Positions 8,672 through 18,359 of a stretch of 64,000 nt of DNA are shown here, piece by piece (the first letter of the stretch is position 1; each line of letters opens with the position of its first letter). The notes beneath the pieces were generated by a model. That model was not told the DNA's origin. It saw only the letters and a program-made list of their open reading frames with translations, and ran no database searches. This stretch comes from Ensifer adhaerens (GTDB taxonomy: Bacteria > Pseudomonadota > Alphaproteobacteria > Rhizobiales > Rhizobiaceae). Where the stretch lies: assembly GCF_013283195.1 (NCBI RefSeq), contig NZ_JABEKT010000003.1:188604-252603 (forward strand). The letters run 5' to 3'. The position numbers and the translations under genes were made by a program.

Positions 8672-9142
8672 ATGACATACATTGCATCTCCCAGGACCCA
8701 AACGGGCACTGCAGAGCGACTCACCGATTGTTACGAGTGCGTTTCGTCCACACTCGCGGTTCACCGCCCGTCGGGCGCGTTCTCAAAATTTGACACGGAG
8801 TTGATTGCTGCGGCGGTTGAGGCGGGGTGGGGTGAAGGCGAAATACGGGAAGCTCTAGATAGTATCCGGTCAGGCAATGCACTCGTAGACCCGGCGAGTA
8901 GCGGGGGGCCCGCACATCATGCGGCGACTCCGCCGTCTTTCGAACCTGACTCGCCTGACGCATCGAACGGTTCACAGGAGGGCCGCGAGTCAGCGCAGGG
9001 ACTACACGAGAGCGCTAAAATGGAAGAGCGACGTGTCGAACGCCAAAAAGGAAGCCCATTGGCCAAGGGAAAAGACCGCTTTGAGGAGCGATCCCGAAGC
9101 TCTGACGGAAGAAGTGCAGCAGAGAAGCAAAATCCAGAATGA
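8672..9142 (+). CDS. Hydrophilic unknown protein
   Basis: A 156-residue protein without a family I recognise. Residues 30-65 form a plausible small helical domain (SKFDTELIAAAVEAGWGEGEIREAL). The remaining C-terminal part is disordered and charged, rich in S, E, K and R. The start (ATGACATACATT) has GAAGCGAGGC upstream. Expression is suggested by the EcfG-type promoter upstream. The low-complexity tail resembles that of stress-related hydrophilins, but this is only an impression. Confidence 0.5.
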   Translation: MTYIASPRTQTGTAERLTDCYECVSSTLAVHRPSGAFSKFDTELIAAAVEAGWGEGEIREALDSIRSGNALVDPASSGGPAHHAATPPSFEPDSPDASNGSQEGRESAQGLHESAKMEERRVERQKGSPLAKGKDRFEERSRSSDGRSAAEKQNPE

Positions 9143-9615
9143 TGAAATATCTTATCTCGACACTCGACACGTCACGACAAGCTTGGGCTAACAATAGTGC
9201 GCATCCGATATCGCTGTCCGCGGGAAACTTCAGCCACTGCCCGCCCTCGGCGAAGGTTGGAATTTGGAGCGAAATACGCCCAGAATCATTCGCAATGTGC
9301 TTTTCGCCAACCAACCTCCGAGCATGGAAGTTCCGTTACCGCCATTGCTGGCAAAAGTGTACACCGCCTCAGGGGCATGTCCCAGCCAAGGTCACGGCTC
9401 AGACGGTCGGCCTCGTCAAGCTGGCGCATGGCGGGCAATAGCTCGCGGCTGACGCGCACCTGGTGATAACGCCTGCCGAGTTATTCCCACATCGGGAAGA
9501 CCCCACGGGATCGCAGCGAATTCAACGGACGACAATGCGGCCGTCGCTCATCAACATGCACCTATCGCGACGTTGCGGTTCGTCGAGACCACCTATATCC
9601 GCGTCTTTGTATATT
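9143..9615. other. Region without a supported gene
   Basis: Minus-strand bases 9340-9470 read SRELLPAMRQLDEADRLSR, which has protein-like composition but no start, and I cannot place it. A GGAAC-N17-GGTT match also lies on the minus strand (9334-9309), with no convincing gene behind it. Confidence 0.35.
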
Positions 9616-10134
9616 TCAAATGAAGCGCGCGAGCATTCGTCGAAGCTGCGCATTCTCCTTTTGCAACCGTTGTGCCAGAAGCCGTTTCAGTTCGCGATTT
9701 TCTTGCTCAAGCATGGCAAGATCGTCCACGGGAATTTTTAGCGGAACATCCGCCTTCGTGCTCCTAGCGCGACGCCCGCGCATTTGCCGCGGCACATTCA
9801 AAACTTGCGGCGCCGTCATCGGCGCAGAGATCGCGTCAACGGGCAAGGCTGAAGCTTCTTCAGCGCAAGCCAAGGGATCACTGGATTGATCCGGGATGTG
9901 CGCGACAATGCTGGGAGCATTGTTCGCCATGCATTCCTCTTGCGCGCGGACGTGGTCCGCTCGACTAAGGACGTCAAACAGATGTGCCGCCTCACTCTCC
10001 GCCTCGCGCGCAAGAGCCTTCAGATCGGTATCGCCCCAGATAGACGCTGGTCGAACTGCTGAACGCCGGCGAGCCGACTTTACTTCGACGATGAACTTTC
10101 GCTGCTGTGGTCTCATCGAAATCCAAATAGTCAT
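9616..10134 (-). CDS. SyrB-like coiled-coil protein, tandem copy 3
   Basis: A 172-residue protein. The N-terminus (MRPQQRKFIVEVKSARRR, with SIWGDTDLKALAREAE following) is basic and distinct from its two neighbours. The central part is of low complexity with RGRRARSTKA. The C-terminus is a leucine/charged heptad helix ending ENRELKRLLAQRLQKENAQL, the same architecture as the next two genes. It follows the second copy by 25 bases, so the three are probably one operon. A start at 10116 (MRPQQ) is also possible. A DNA-binding regulatory role is inferred from the SyrB-like neighbour. Confidence 0.7.
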   Translation of the reverse strand: MTIWISMRPQQRKFIVEVKSARRRSAVRPASIWGDTDLKALAREAESEAAHLFDVLSRADHVRAQEECMANNAPSIVAHIPDQSSDPLACAEEASALPVDAISAPMTAPQVLNVPRQMRGRRARSTKADVPLKIPVDDLAMLEQENRELKRLLAQRLQKENAQLRRMLARFI

Positions 10135-10159
10135 GAGCGGCCGACCATAACCCGGTCTG

Positions 10160-10684
10160 TCAAAACCGCTCGAGCATCTTCTTGAGTTGAGTGTTCTGCA
10201 AAGACAGTTTTGCTGCCAGTTCCCGTCTCAGTCGTCTGATGTCCTCGTCCAGCGCGGCAACCTCATCGGAAAACGTTGAGGGCTGCGCAACTTCGGAGCT
10301 GTCCAGGCCATACTCGACACCGGCTGCGGGCGCAACACTTCCGGGGCGTCTTTTTCTGGGTCGTGTTTTCCGACGGGTTGGCCGACTGTCGGAGGGCAAT
10401 TCGCGTTCAAGACTTACACCAGCAGCCAGATCGGTTGTGGGTCGATTGCCTCGGACGCGTCCCTCGACAACGGACGGTTTTTCAGGGTCACGCGCCCTCC
10501 CGGGCTCTTTCGACGCGAGCGGCTTCGACTCCTCGGCATCATCAGCCGGAACAATTGGCGCTGCGAAAGAGATTCCAGACGAGGGATGCCTCTGCTCGGT
10601 CACAACCTCAGTTGCACCTTCCAGCGGTTCCGTCGCTCTAGCTCGAGACGTCAGATCAAGCAGGTACTTCCATGGCGATTTCAT
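10160..10684 (-). CDS. SyrB-like coiled-coil protein, tandem copy 2
   Basis: A 174-residue protein with a short conserved N-terminus (MKSPWKYLLDLTSR), a long disordered basic middle carrying RRKTRPRKRRPGS, and a C-terminal heptad helix (ALDEDIRRLRRELAAKL, then LQNTQLKKMLERF). The C-terminus aligns with those of the two flanking genes. The AT-hook-like basic patch suggests nucleic-acid binding. It is unknown what it regulates. Confidence 0.7.
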   Translation of the reverse strand: MKSPWKYLLDLTSRARATEPLEGATEVVTEQRHPSSGISFAAPIVPADDAEESKPLASKEPGRARDPEKPSVVEGRVRGNRPTTDLAAGVSLERELPSDSRPTRRKTRPRKRRPGSVAPAAGVEYGLDSSEVAQPSTFSDEVAALDEDIRRLRRELAAKLSLQNTQLKKMLERF

Positions 10685-10774
10685 GATGCCTTGTGACCCT
10701 GTGCATGGCCGGCCATCCTAGAGATGTGATGACGAAGGCCGATCACGGAACACGACCGGCCCATCACCAAATGC

Positions 10775-11191
10775 TCAGGCAATTCCGAGCCGCTTGCGCA
10801 GATCGGCATTTTCCGCGCGCAGTTTCTCACCAAGCGCCTTTCGCAGCCGCGCATTTTCTTCTTCGAGCTGGAGGAGATCCGCGATTTCGTCCGGTATTGA
10901 AACAGGCGCCTCTGTCGACGACTTGGCCGAAGAGCGTGTTTCGGCGGCCTTGGAGGCGCCCTTTGCCCTGGTCTTGGCAGGAGCCATAGACTGCGCCGCA
11001 GCCTTCTGATCGGTCGGATTTTCCTTAGGCTTCCTGCCTCTCTTGAGCTTTGGCGCACTTGCCTCCTGCGAGGCTACCTCTAAGCCACCTTTCTTCGCCC
11101 TCGGGCCGCGTTTCTTAGGCGCGGCTGCTTCTACCGGCGTGGTCACTTCGGCGACGACGGCGCTGTCGTCCGGTTTGATTTCATCTGCCAT
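10775..11191 (-). CDS. SyrB-family regulator, tandem copy 1
   Basis: A 138-residue protein resembling SyrB of Sinorhizobium, reported as a regulator acting on the symbiotic activator SyrM. The features are an acidic start (MADEIKPDD), Lys/Ala-rich segments with KKRGPRAKKG and LKRGRKPKE (AT-hook-like RGRKP), and the closing IADLLQLEEENARLRKALGE coiled coil ending LRKRLG. It is the first gene of three tandem relatives on the minus strand. Naming it syrB itself is not justified without alignment, as several paralogues exist in rhizobia. Confidence 0.78.
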   Translation of the reverse strand: MADEIKPDDSAVVAEVTTPVEAAAPKKRGPRAKKGGLEVASQEASAPKLKRGRKPKENPTDQKAAAQSMAPAKTRAKGASKAAETRSSAKSSTEAPVSIPDEIADLLQLEEENARLRKALGEKLRAENADLRKRLGIA

Positions 11192-12039
11192 GAGTTGTCA
11201 TCCCTCTCTAAGCCTACATTCTTTTCCGATGGGCGAAGCGCAGAGTCAATTGCACTGGCCAACGCCGTCGAGACATCGCCGATATCGGTGCTACATTGCG
11301 TGGCGCTGTAGCACATGAGGAGAGGGGGACAAGAGATGCAGAGTGAGGCTTTCGTGTTTTCATGACGCCAGTGTGCCTGCTCTTGGAAAAAACATGATGT
11401 CGGCTGTCCTCGCCTGCCTAAAGTTTAGACCGGAACGGGCTGCCTCTACGGGGGACGTCTCAAGTGGAGTGAGGCAAACCGGCTCGCCGCCAAGGACGCC
11501 GGCCATCTAGTTTGTAAGAACCCCGTCAAAGGGCCACTTCACGGCGGCTCTTATAGACCATCGGTTCTCTTCCCCAGGAGGAATGCCCACAATCGCCTTG
11601 CGTTGTTAATCGCGTGGACCGTCACGGACGTTGTTGAAATAGGCCCACACAGTCTTCACCCCGCCTTGGTGAATGCGCTCGGCAAATATCCCCAATTCAG
11701 CGTCATTGTTTTCGCGTTCGCAAGCCGTGCTGTTGGAAGCAGCAATTGTTCCGTTCTCAGAGTTCAGATGACAGCCACCCGACACTTCAGTGATTGACGT
11801 CAGCTGAGAAACGTAGGGTTAACGTAGCTGTTAGCCAGTATCGGTGGGAGATCAGGGCACTGCTCGGACGCGCAAGAATTGCGCAACTTCGATGATGTCG
11901 CCTCTCGACGGCAAAGGCTCATGGGCTCAAACAGTTGGCCCGATCTGTCGGTTTATTCCGAACCTAGGGCGGCCGCTCTGACAAGCCCGAAAAAATCAGA
12001 TGTTCAATGGCACATGTGGAATGAAAGGCCTGTCGATGC
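11192..12039. other. Gene-free stretch
   Basis: About 850 bases with only short, unconvincing frames and no recognisable domain, repeat or terminator. The right end carries the EcfG-type promoter of the PRC-barrel gene. Confidence 0.4.
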
Positions 12040-12064
12040 GGAACAGTTGGGGCCTTGACGGGTT
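12040..12064 (+). promoter_or_regulatory. EcfG-type promoter of the PRC-barrel gene
   Basis: GGAAC at 12040-12044, 16 bases, GGTT at 12061-12064. The start codon follows at 12098. Confidence 0.72.
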
Positions 12065-12097
12065 AATTAGTCTCCAACTTGAGAAAAGGATCGACAA

Positions 12098-12400
12098 ATG
12101 GATCATTCCAACCATGTTCGATTGTCCGCCGATCAGCTCACACCCGGTGTGTTGGAAGGCGCGACAGTATACGGTGCAGATGACGACAAAGTGGGCCAAG
12201 TCGATCATGTTCACGCCAGCGGCGCAGGTACCAGCGTCGTTATCGATGTTGGCGGTTTCCTCGGTATCGGCGCAAAACCGGTATCCGTTCCGCTGGATGA
12301 ACTTGAGTTTATGCGGGACGAAGCGGGTGAAGTGCACGCGATCACGCATTGGACGAAAGATCAGCTGAAGGAAATGCCTGAGCACCGCGACCGAGACTGA
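12098..12400 (+). CDS. PRC-barrel domain protein
   Basis: A 100-residue protein made of a single PRC-barrel-like domain. The sequence runs LEGATVYGADDDKVGQVDHV, a second strand pair with VVIDVGGFLGIGAKPVSVPLDELEF, and a final DEAGEVHAITHWTKDQLKEMP, the typical rhizobial arrangement. Such small PRC-barrel proteins are frequent members of the general stress response in alphaproteobacteria and are thought to mediate protein contacts; the molecular role is unknown. The start is preceded by GAAAAGGA. A promoter upstream and a hairpin terminator directly downstream make it a monocistronic unit. Confidence 0.9.
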   Translation: MDHSNHVRLSADQLTPGVLEGATVYGADDDKVGQVDHVHASGAGTSVVIDVGGFLGIGAKPVSVPLDELEFMRDEAGEVHAITHWTKDQLKEMPEHRDRD

Positions 12401-12414
12401 ACAGGCGAATGAAA

Positions 12415-12440
12415 AGCTCGGCGCGAAGCGCCGATCTTTT
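12415..12440 (+). terminator. Rho-independent terminator after the PRC-barrel gene
   Basis: Stem CGGCGC / GCGCCG with a GAA loop (12419-12433) followed by ATCTTTT, 15 bases after the stop codon. Confidence 0.75.
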
Positions 12441-12847
12441 CCATCTTTTCCATGCTGTGGCAGAAAAGAGTTTCCGGCCGGGCTAGCAATAACATGAAAC
12501 TGACACATCCTGGCTTATCAGCAACATGCCATCAAACTTCGATGAAAAGGGCTCCCTCCCTTAGAGCCCCAAAAGAACTCCGGTCCACCAGGCAATTGAT
12601 CCTGTTTCCCCTCGTCGCGCCGTAAGGCCAGTCGTTGCAATTGCGACGACCCAGAACGGGGGCGATAGACACGCGCCAATTGCAGCAATCGCCGCTTCTC
12701 AATGGCCCCGCCCAGGGTGCCCTTTAGCCCATGAAGCCCTATTCCCCGCGTCCATTGGGGTGTATATTCGTTCTATCGCCGGTCTGTATCACGGGCACCG
12801 GTGGCTGGAAGATCATCGCGCTTTCGCCCTCGTTTAAGGAGGCAGCG

Positions 12848-13045
12848 ATGATACTTCACCGCAACGATACAATCCTTCCCGATCAAATGAGATTGCTCGA
12901 CGACGTTTTTGTTGAGCTCCTTCGATCACGCGGCCTGGAGCGATCCAGCAAGGAGGCTGAATTGCTGGCGACGCGATTGATGAGCCTCTACCAAAACGGT
13001 ATCCGGGAAAAAGATGATCTGCGGCAGATGGCCAGCTACCTCTAG
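12848..13045 (+). CDS. Small unknown protein
   Basis: A 65-residue helical protein (MILHRNDTILPDQMRLLDDVFVELL...LYQNGIREKDDLRQM). A strong ribosome site, AAGGAGG, sits six bases before the ATG, which fixes the start. The pattern LPDQ..LLDDVF, A..LATRLM.LYQNG resembles the protein at 33502 (FAPEQIDILQKIF..., AKFLMDEFKVG), so the two may belong to one family of short rhizobial proteins. The function is unknown. The roughly 400 bases upstream of it, after the PRC terminator, hold no other feature. Confidence 0.65.
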   Translation: MILHRNDTILPDQMRLLDDVFVELLRSRGLERSSKEAELLATRLMSLYQNGIREKDDLRQMASYL

Positions 13046-13114
13046 ACGTGCGAACCTGGGGCCGAGCGACGGCCCTTCGATATCCAGCTTTTGACCATTT
13101 AGCTGCCCTTGCGA

Positions 13115-15754
13115 TCACGCTGGGCGGCTCTTTCTTTTTGCTAGTCGCCTGATCGCCTGTTGAAGGGGTCGTTCCGCCTCACCATAGTCCTTCCAGGCGT
13201 CTGTCTTCGCAAGGAGCGCCGGCACCGTGCGCACCGTAAACCGCTTGGGATCGAGGTCGGACTTCACCTGTGTCCAGGTAAGCGGCATCGACACTGTCGC
13301 GCCTGGACGCGCACGCGGCGACAGCGGCGCCACAGCAGTTGCCATGCGATCGTTGCGGAGGTAGTCGAGGAAGATCTTGCCACCGCGAAGGCTCTTGTTC
13401 ATCTTGATGAGGTAGCGGTCGGGATTGTCGCGCGCCATCTGCTGACAGACGTCGTGCGCAAAACCCTTGGCCTCGGCCCATGCGAGAGGCTTACGCTCGT
13501 TGCCGGCGAGCGGAGTGACGACATGCAATCCCTTGCCACCCGTAGTCTTGCAGAAGCTCACAAGACCCAGCTCATTGAGCCTGTCACGCATCTCACGCGC
13601 GGCGGCAACCACCTTCGAAAAAGGCACGTCGGGTCCTGGATCAAGATCGAACACCAGCCGGCCTGGCACTTCCGGCTTGCCGAGTTCGCAATTCCACGGA
13701 TGAAATTCGATGCCACCGATCTGGGCGATCGCCGCGAGCCCTTCAATCCGGTCGATTTGCAGGTAAGGCTTCTTATCGCCGTAGACCTTCACCAGTTCGA
13801 CAAGGTTTGAGGTGCCGGGCATCGCATGGCGCTGGAAAAACTGCTCTCCACCGATACCATCGGGTGCTCGAATGATCGAACACGGCCGACCTTTGATGTG
13901 CTCAATGAGCCAGACGCCGACGGCTTCATGATAGCGGGCAAGGTCTTCTTTTGTGACCGGTCGACCGTCCCCGGCATCGGGCCATAGCGACTTCTCGGGA
14001 CTGGAGATGAGGACGCCCATCACGTCGACTTTCGCGCCTTGGCGACGCGAAGGTTTGTGTTTGGTCACCAAGACAGGTTCCACCGATTTCGCGTTGGTGG
14101 GCGGCGCCGGCTCTTCCGTCTCGACCTCGCTGGCCGGCTTATCTTCGCGCAGGCCTTTGAATGAAGCTTGGCGAACGAGACCGTCCCCGGTCCACCCTTC
14201 GAATTCGATTTCGGCGACGAGCTCGGGCTTCAACCACGCAACGTCGCCCTGCTTTTTCGGAGCGCCGATACCGGTGAACGGTGACTTCGCCGACTCCAGT
14301 GCCTGCAGTTTCGGAAGCAGAATCTCAACTTTCCGGGCGGCATAGCCGGTTCCGACACGACCGACATACACCAAACGATCGGCGCGGTTCACGCCCACCA
14401 GTAAGGACCGGAACTTGCCATTGGTCTTGGCGTAACCGCCGATCACGACTTCGTGGCCCGCACGGCATTTGGATTTCGCCCAGGCGTGGGTGCGGCCCGA
14501 TTGATAGATTGAACCCGCCTGCTTTGAGATAACGCCTTCGAGATGCAACTTACAAGCGGAGCGCAGAACCGCATCACCACCAGATTCGAAATGCTCGACG
14601 TAGCGGATGCGGGGATTATCGCCAGCGTTGGCGAGCAGATTCTGCAACCGCTCTTTACGCTCTAGCAATCGCATCGACCGCAAATCTTGACTGCCGTCGA
14701 ACATCAGGTCGAACGCGAAATAGACGAGGTTGCCTGTCTTCCCTTCCGACAGGGCCGCCTGAAGTGCGGCAAAATCCGGCGCGCCGTTCTCGTCGAGCGC
14801 GCAAATCTCACCATCGATGATACCATCCGGCAGTCCGGACGCTACATCGGCGATCTCCGGATACTTCTCTGTCCAATCGAGACCCTTGCGCGTCTTCAGC
14901 GTCGCCGTTGCCTCGGCAATACGCATCTGGATGCGATAGCCGTCGAACTTGATCTCGTGCAGCCAATCATCGCCGGCAGGTGGTCGGGAAACTTTCTCGC
15001 AAAGCTGGGGATCGATGAAATCGGGGAGGACGGAGGTGGTCAAGGTCGCGAGATCCCCACGCGACCCTTGCTCATGCCGGTCGGCTGCCGCTCCATATTT
15101 GCTGTCCCAGGTCGCATCGGCCTCGGCAGCGACATTCGCCATGATAAATGGCTGCGGCTTTCGGCCCCTGCCCTCGGCGATTTTCTCCATGGTGCGGCCA
15201 GAGGCCACCGAGGTGGCGTTCTGCTCAAGGATAGCATCTCCATGCGCGTCAACGGAGTGAGCGTCATGGTGCTTGATCAACAGCCAATTGGTCCGTTTCC
15301 CCCCATCGCGATCGTTGCGCATGCGGACGAGGACGAAGCTGCCGCACAGGCGCTTACCTTCCAGCGTGAACTTGAAGTCCCCCTTTCTCAGGGCCTCTTC
15401 CGGTGACTTCCTGCCTTCCGGCTCCCAGTAACCCCGATCCCACAACATAACGGTGCCGCCACCATATTGGCCCTTCGGGATCGTACCTTCGAAGTCGCCA
15501 TAGTCGAGCGGGTGGTCTTCGACTTCGACAGCCAGCCGCTTATCGTGTGGATCAAGCGAAGGTCCCTTGGTCACCGCCCAGGATTTGAACACGCCGTCGA
15601 GTTCTAGCCGGAGATCATAGTGGAGCCGGGTAGCGTCGTGCTTCTGTATCACAAAACGTCGACGGTTCGACGGCTTGACATGGGCCTCACCGCTGGGCTC
15701 GTCGGTCTTCTTAAAGTCGCGCTTGGCACGATATTTTTTGAGATTGTTGGTCAT
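13115..15754 (-). CDS. ligD: DNA ligase D (PE-LIG-POL)
   Basis: An 879-residue LigD, the multifunctional enzyme of bacterial non-homologous end joining. Domains in order are a 3'-phosphoesterase at about residues 30-190 ([29 protein letters not shown]), an ATP-dependent ligase at about 230-530 (adenylated lysine in EIKFDGYR, then DGEICALD and [10 protein letters not shown]), and a primase/polymerase at about 590-870 ([26 protein letters not shown] with the metal-binding [14 protein letters not shown]). All catalytic motifs look intact. I chose ATG 15754 over an upstream TTG. The usual partner Ku is not encoded in this window. A second, broken ligD lies at 55 kb. Confidence 0.95.
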   Translation of the reverse strand: MTNNLKKYRAKRDFKKTDEPSGEAHVKPSNRRRFVIQKHDATRLHYDLRLELDGVFKSWAVTKGPSLDPHDKRLAVEVEDHPLDYGDFEGTIPKGQYGGGTVMLWDRGYWEPEGRKSPEEALRKGDFKFTLEGKRLCGSFVLVRMRNDRDGGKRTNWLLIKHHDAHSVDAHGDAILEQNATSVASGRTMEKIAEGRGRKPQPFIMANVAAEADATWDSKYGAAADRHEQGSRGDLATLTTSVLPDFIDPQLCEKVSRPPAGDDWLHEIKFDGYRIQMRIAEATATLKTRKGLDWTEKYPEIADVASGLPDGIIDGEICALDENGAPDFAALQAALSEGKTGNLVYFAFDLMFDGSQDLRSMRLLERKERLQNLLANAGDNPRIRYVEHFESGGDAVLRSACKLHLEGVISKQAGSIYQSGRTHAWAKSKCRAGHEVVIGGYAKTNGKFRSLLVGVNRADRLVYVGRVGTGYAARKVEILLPKLQALESAKSPFTGIGAPKKQGDVAWLKPELVAEIEFEGWTGDGLVRQASFKGLREDKPASEVETEEPAPPTNAKSVEPVLVTKHKPSRRQGAKVDVMGVLISSPEKSLWPDAGDGRPVTKEDLARYHEAVGVWLIEHIKGRPCSIIRAPDGIGGEQFFQRHAMPGTSNLVELVKVYGDKKPYLQIDRIEGLAAIAQIGGIEFHPWNCELGKPEVPGRLVFDLDPGPDVPFSKVVAAAREMRDRLNELGLVSFCKTTGGKGLHVVTPLAGNERKPLAWAEAKGFAHDVCQQMARDNPDRYLIKMNKSLRGGKIFLDYLRNDRMATAVAPLSPRARPGATVSMPLTWTQVKSDLDPKRFTVRTVPALLAKTDAWKDYGEAERPLQQAIRRLAKRKSRPA

Positions 15755-16314
15755 GGAATTCGTCAACTCCTACCACGCACGAACAACACGTCGGCGCCCG
15801 CGTGCTTTTCAACGGTTTGACAGTTGAACCAGAGGTTCGACGGCGGGATCGGCCGCTTCTCGGGTTTCGAGCGTCGCTCGGACCGTTACGGGTGCTGTCG
15901 TCCGCCATTGCATGTCTCCTGAAGGTTACTCCACAGGATTAGAACGTTCTTCACGGCTTGTTGTTTCGGTGACAGGCCGAGGGTCCACCAAAATGCTTCA
16001 GATGGCGACAAAGCGAGTGCCATACTTGCTTCAACTCGGCGCAGACATCCACCTGTTATTGTTGCACGCGCCTGGTCATCGTCAGCTCGACGGCGGGACG
16101 AGAAAGCCGAAGCGTTCAACCGCGCGCTAGGCAAATGCAACGTGGAGGCCTGCTTCCTTCGAAGGCAAGACCAGACAGTCCCATGGATCCATCAACGCCA
16201 CCCACCGGCCTGAGGTGGACGTGGCATTTGGAAGTCCCCGCTGATCCTCCCGGAGGGCGCCTCTCATCCCCGCAGCAGGCCCAGCCAAACGCGTAACCCC
16301 AAACGTCCATCCGC
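15755..16314. other. Gene-free stretch upstream of ligD
   Basis: No convincing gene on either strand. No EcfG-type promoter was found here for ligD. Confidence 0.4.
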
Positions 16315-17292
16315 CTACCCGTTCGGGTTACGCTGTTCAATTTCCTCGATCAGGCGATCCCTTGTGGCATCGTGCACGTCTGAGGCGACGCTAACGGCAC
16401 TGCTGTAGATATCCGATGCCACCTCCCTGCCTTCATCCAACAGGTCGGAGGATTGCTGTGCGACGTTGGATTTTACCGTATCAGCCGTATCGCCCAGGAG
16501 TTCGTCCTCCACATCCGTATGCGGAAGAGCGGCACCAATTGCGGCACCAACAGCGAATGCAAGCGCCCCTCCCACAAGCGGCTGGTCGCGAAAGTGCGCG
16601 AGAATAGCGTCGTTCAGGCGATCTGAGTGCTCCTTGAGGTTCGACGCCGCCGTTGAAGACGAACCGACTACAGTGTTTGCCGCATTCGACGCCCTTTGGG
16701 CAACGTCATCCGCGGTGTCCTTAACCCTGCTCCAAGTCGTAGCCGCCCACCCGGTTGAAGCGTCCAGAACCGCACCGGCCTCATCTGTGATTTGGGAGAT
16801 CTGTTGACCGGTCGCATCCACGAACCCTCGATATGCCTTGCCTCCGGCATCAAGAAAGTTGCCGGCACGCCGGCCGCTGGCGTCGGTCAGAGCTCGAAAC
16901 CGTCGCCCCGCATCGTCGGCAAAATGACTGTAGTGTTCCTCACCAACCTTTTCAGGCGGGCCGACCCGGCGCACGGAGCCATAGGCAGCATAAAGAGGGT
17001 CCTCATCAACCACGGGGGCATTCGACGTCGTAGCTGAGCCTTGCTGGGCGATCAGCCAAGCAAGGCTCACACCCATTAAGGCGACGGGCACTGGATTTGT
17101 CTTCATGGCACTGCCAAGATTTCCAAGATACTCGGCACCGCCACTACCCTTCGCGTATGCAATCACCTCGTCAACGAGCTGTCCCGGAGACATACGTTCC
17201 TGGATCGCCCCAAGACGTTCTTCGATCCGCTGACGATCCGCCGCGATTTCTTGCTGAAGGTCGGCGGAGGTTCTTTCTGACGATTTATCCAT
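16315..17292 (-). CDS. DUF3618 domain membrane-associated protein
   Basis: A 325-residue protein. The N-terminal 40 residues are the DUF3618 motif (LQQEIAADRQRIEERLGAIQ, then MSPGQLVDEV.AY). A first hydrophobic segment lies around residue 70 (PVALMGVSLAWLI), a long Ala/Asp/Thr-rich amphipathic stretch follows, then a glycine-rich membrane segment (LVGGALAFAVGAAIGAAL) near residue 240. Start ATG 17292 overlaps the stop codon of the previous gene (TGATG) and has AAGGAG eight bases upstream, indicating translational coupling. It is the last gene of a three-gene operon. It probably shields or organises the envelope under stress; that role is inferred from context. Confidence 0.85.
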   Translation of the reverse strand: MDKSSERTSADLQQEIAADRQRIEERLGAIQERMSPGQLVDEVIAYAKGSGGAEYLGNLGSAMKTNPVPVALMGVSLAWLIAQQGSATTSNAPVVDEDPLYAAYGSVRRVGPPEKVGEEHYSHFADDAGRRFRALTDASGRRAGNFLDAGGKAYRGFVDATGQQISQITDEAGAVLDASTGWAATTWSRVKDTADDVAQRASNAANTVVGSSSTAASNLKEHSDRLNDAILAHFRDQPLVGGALAFAVGAAIGAALPHTDVEDELLGDTADTVKSNVAQQSSDLLDEGREVASDIYSSAVSVASDVHDATRDRLIEEIEQRNPNG

Positions 17293-17708
17293 CACATTTT
17301 CTCCTTAACGACGTCAACATCGCGACGAAGCGATGCGGTTGTGCGGTCAAGCTTAAGATTGGCGCCCCGCAATGTAGCGAGACCTTTGGAAACGAGAGCC
17401 CATGCAATCAGTCCAACCACGAGACCTACGACCAGGCCCGACATGGCATTGGCAGTCACGTCTGCCATTCCGTTGCTGACCAGCACGGCCGCCAGCCCTC
17501 CGACCAAGGCGCCTAGCAGGACCGCTACGGCACCGATGGCAAAAATCAGCCCAATAACGAGAACCTCAACTCCGCTTAGAGCGCCAGCGACTTTTTCAGA
17601 AGCCTCGGTCTTTGCGAGATCTATCTCTTTTCTCAGGAGGCCGGAGACATCTGAAACAAGCCCACCCACAAGTTCGGACAGTGGAATCTGATCGGTTGCC
17701 TTAGCCAT
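17292..17708 (-). CDS. Holin-like (DUF1469) membrane protein
   Basis: A 138-residue protein of the Actinobacterial Holin-X/DUF1469 superfamily, annotated as phage holin in many rhizobia although there is no phage context here. An N-terminal helix with LLRKEIDLAKTEASEK precedes two long hydrophobic segments (GVEVLVIGLIFAIGAVAVLL and MSGLVVGLVVGLIAWALVS), and the C-terminal helix is basic. It overlaps the upstream gene by 8 bases and the downstream gene by one, so all three are made together. Most likely a membrane-homeostasis protein of the stress response, not a lysis protein. Confidence 0.88.
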   Translation of the reverse strand: MAKATDQIPLSELVGGLVSDVSGLLRKEIDLAKTEASEKVAGALSGVEVLVIGLIFAIGAVAVLLGALVGGLAAVLVSNGMADVTANAMSGLVVGLVVGLIAWALVSKGLATLRGANLKLDRTTASLRRDVDVVKEKM

Positions 17709-18285
17709 TGTGTTTTCCTCCTGCAGCGGTCTGGCTCAGGCCAGCAGGCGTCGTTTTATCATTGTCATTGTCATCCGTTCCCCTGACATCGCGATTGGGT
17801 GCGCGCCTTGCGGAAGCTGCAAGAAACCTGCTCGCTGCCACTCCCGCCAGCGCAGCCAACCCCAGAAACGCGACCGGCTGCTTGCGCCCAAAGTCCTCCG
17901 CCATCCCGGCAATTTCGCTGAGGTTTCGCCCTTCCATTTTTCGTGCCGCCGCTTCCACGCCCTTGCCGATCTGACTTGCATAGCGACCAATTTCGGGCTG
18001 ATCGGTGCTTTCCATTTCCTCACCCACCTTCTTCAAGGCGCTTGCAATTGCTCCCGCTTGACGGGCCGCAAACGTCGTGTGCTCGGAAATGGTCTCCTGC
18101 ACCTTGTCGAGCGCAACGTTCGCACCGTCCTTCACGGCATCCGAAGCAGAAATCAGGTCTTCACTCACGCGTGCCTTCAGGTCACCGAGGCTGGTTGGAT
18201 TTTGTGCGTGTGCAGTGCTTTCCACAGTCGTGTCTTCGCCAACCGGCACGACGCGGGTTTGGATCTGGTTGGTCGGGTCTGGCAT
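17701..18285 (-). CDS. Stress-type protein ('nutrient deprivation-induced' family)
   Basis: A 194-residue protein whose rhizobial relatives carry the name nutrient deprivation-induced protein; I recall the label rather than a mechanism. Residues 35-120 form a long amphipathic Ala-rich helix region (LGDLKARVSEDLISASDAVK...AARQAGAIASALKKVGEEM). A hydrophobic GFLGLAALAGVAASRFLAA-type segment near residue 150 suggests a membrane anchor, and the tail is hydrophilic with a short Asp/Asn repeat. ATG 18285 has GGGAGGAA upstream. It leads the operon, with an EcfG-type promoter 50 bases upstream. Confidence 0.8.
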   Translation of the reverse strand: MPDPTNQIQTRVVPVGEDTTVESTAHAQNPTSLGDLKARVSEDLISASDAVKDGANVALDKVQETISEHTTFAARQAGAIASALKKVGEEMESTDQPEIGRYASQIGKGVEAAARKMEGRNLSEIAGMAEDFGRKQPVAFLGLAALAGVAASRFLAASARRAPNRDVRGTDDNDNDKTTPAGLSQTAAGGKHNG

Positions 18286-18334
18286 GGATTCCTCCCATGG
18301 AATTTCGAGCAGCAACCGCTGCACTTTGATTTCC

Positions 18335-18359
18335 AACTGCAAGGGATTGCCTTTGTTCC
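18335..18359 (-). promoter_or_regulatory. EcfG-type promoter of the membrane-stress operon
   Basis: On the minus strand GGAAC (18359-18355), 16 bases, AGTT (18338-18335). It precedes the three overlapping genes 18285-16315. Confidence 0.7.

Noticed and set aside
9309-9334. GGAAC-N17-GGTT on the minus strand
   Set aside because: Good match but no credible gene or terminator downstream on that strand; kept only as a remark.
14687-15406. 239-codon plus-strand frame
   Set aside because: Shadow of ligD on the other strand.
17292-17708. Phage holin as a sign of a prophage
   Set aside because: No other phage gene is near; the gene is embedded in a three-gene overlapping operon with a stress promoter, and this superfamily is widespread outside phages.
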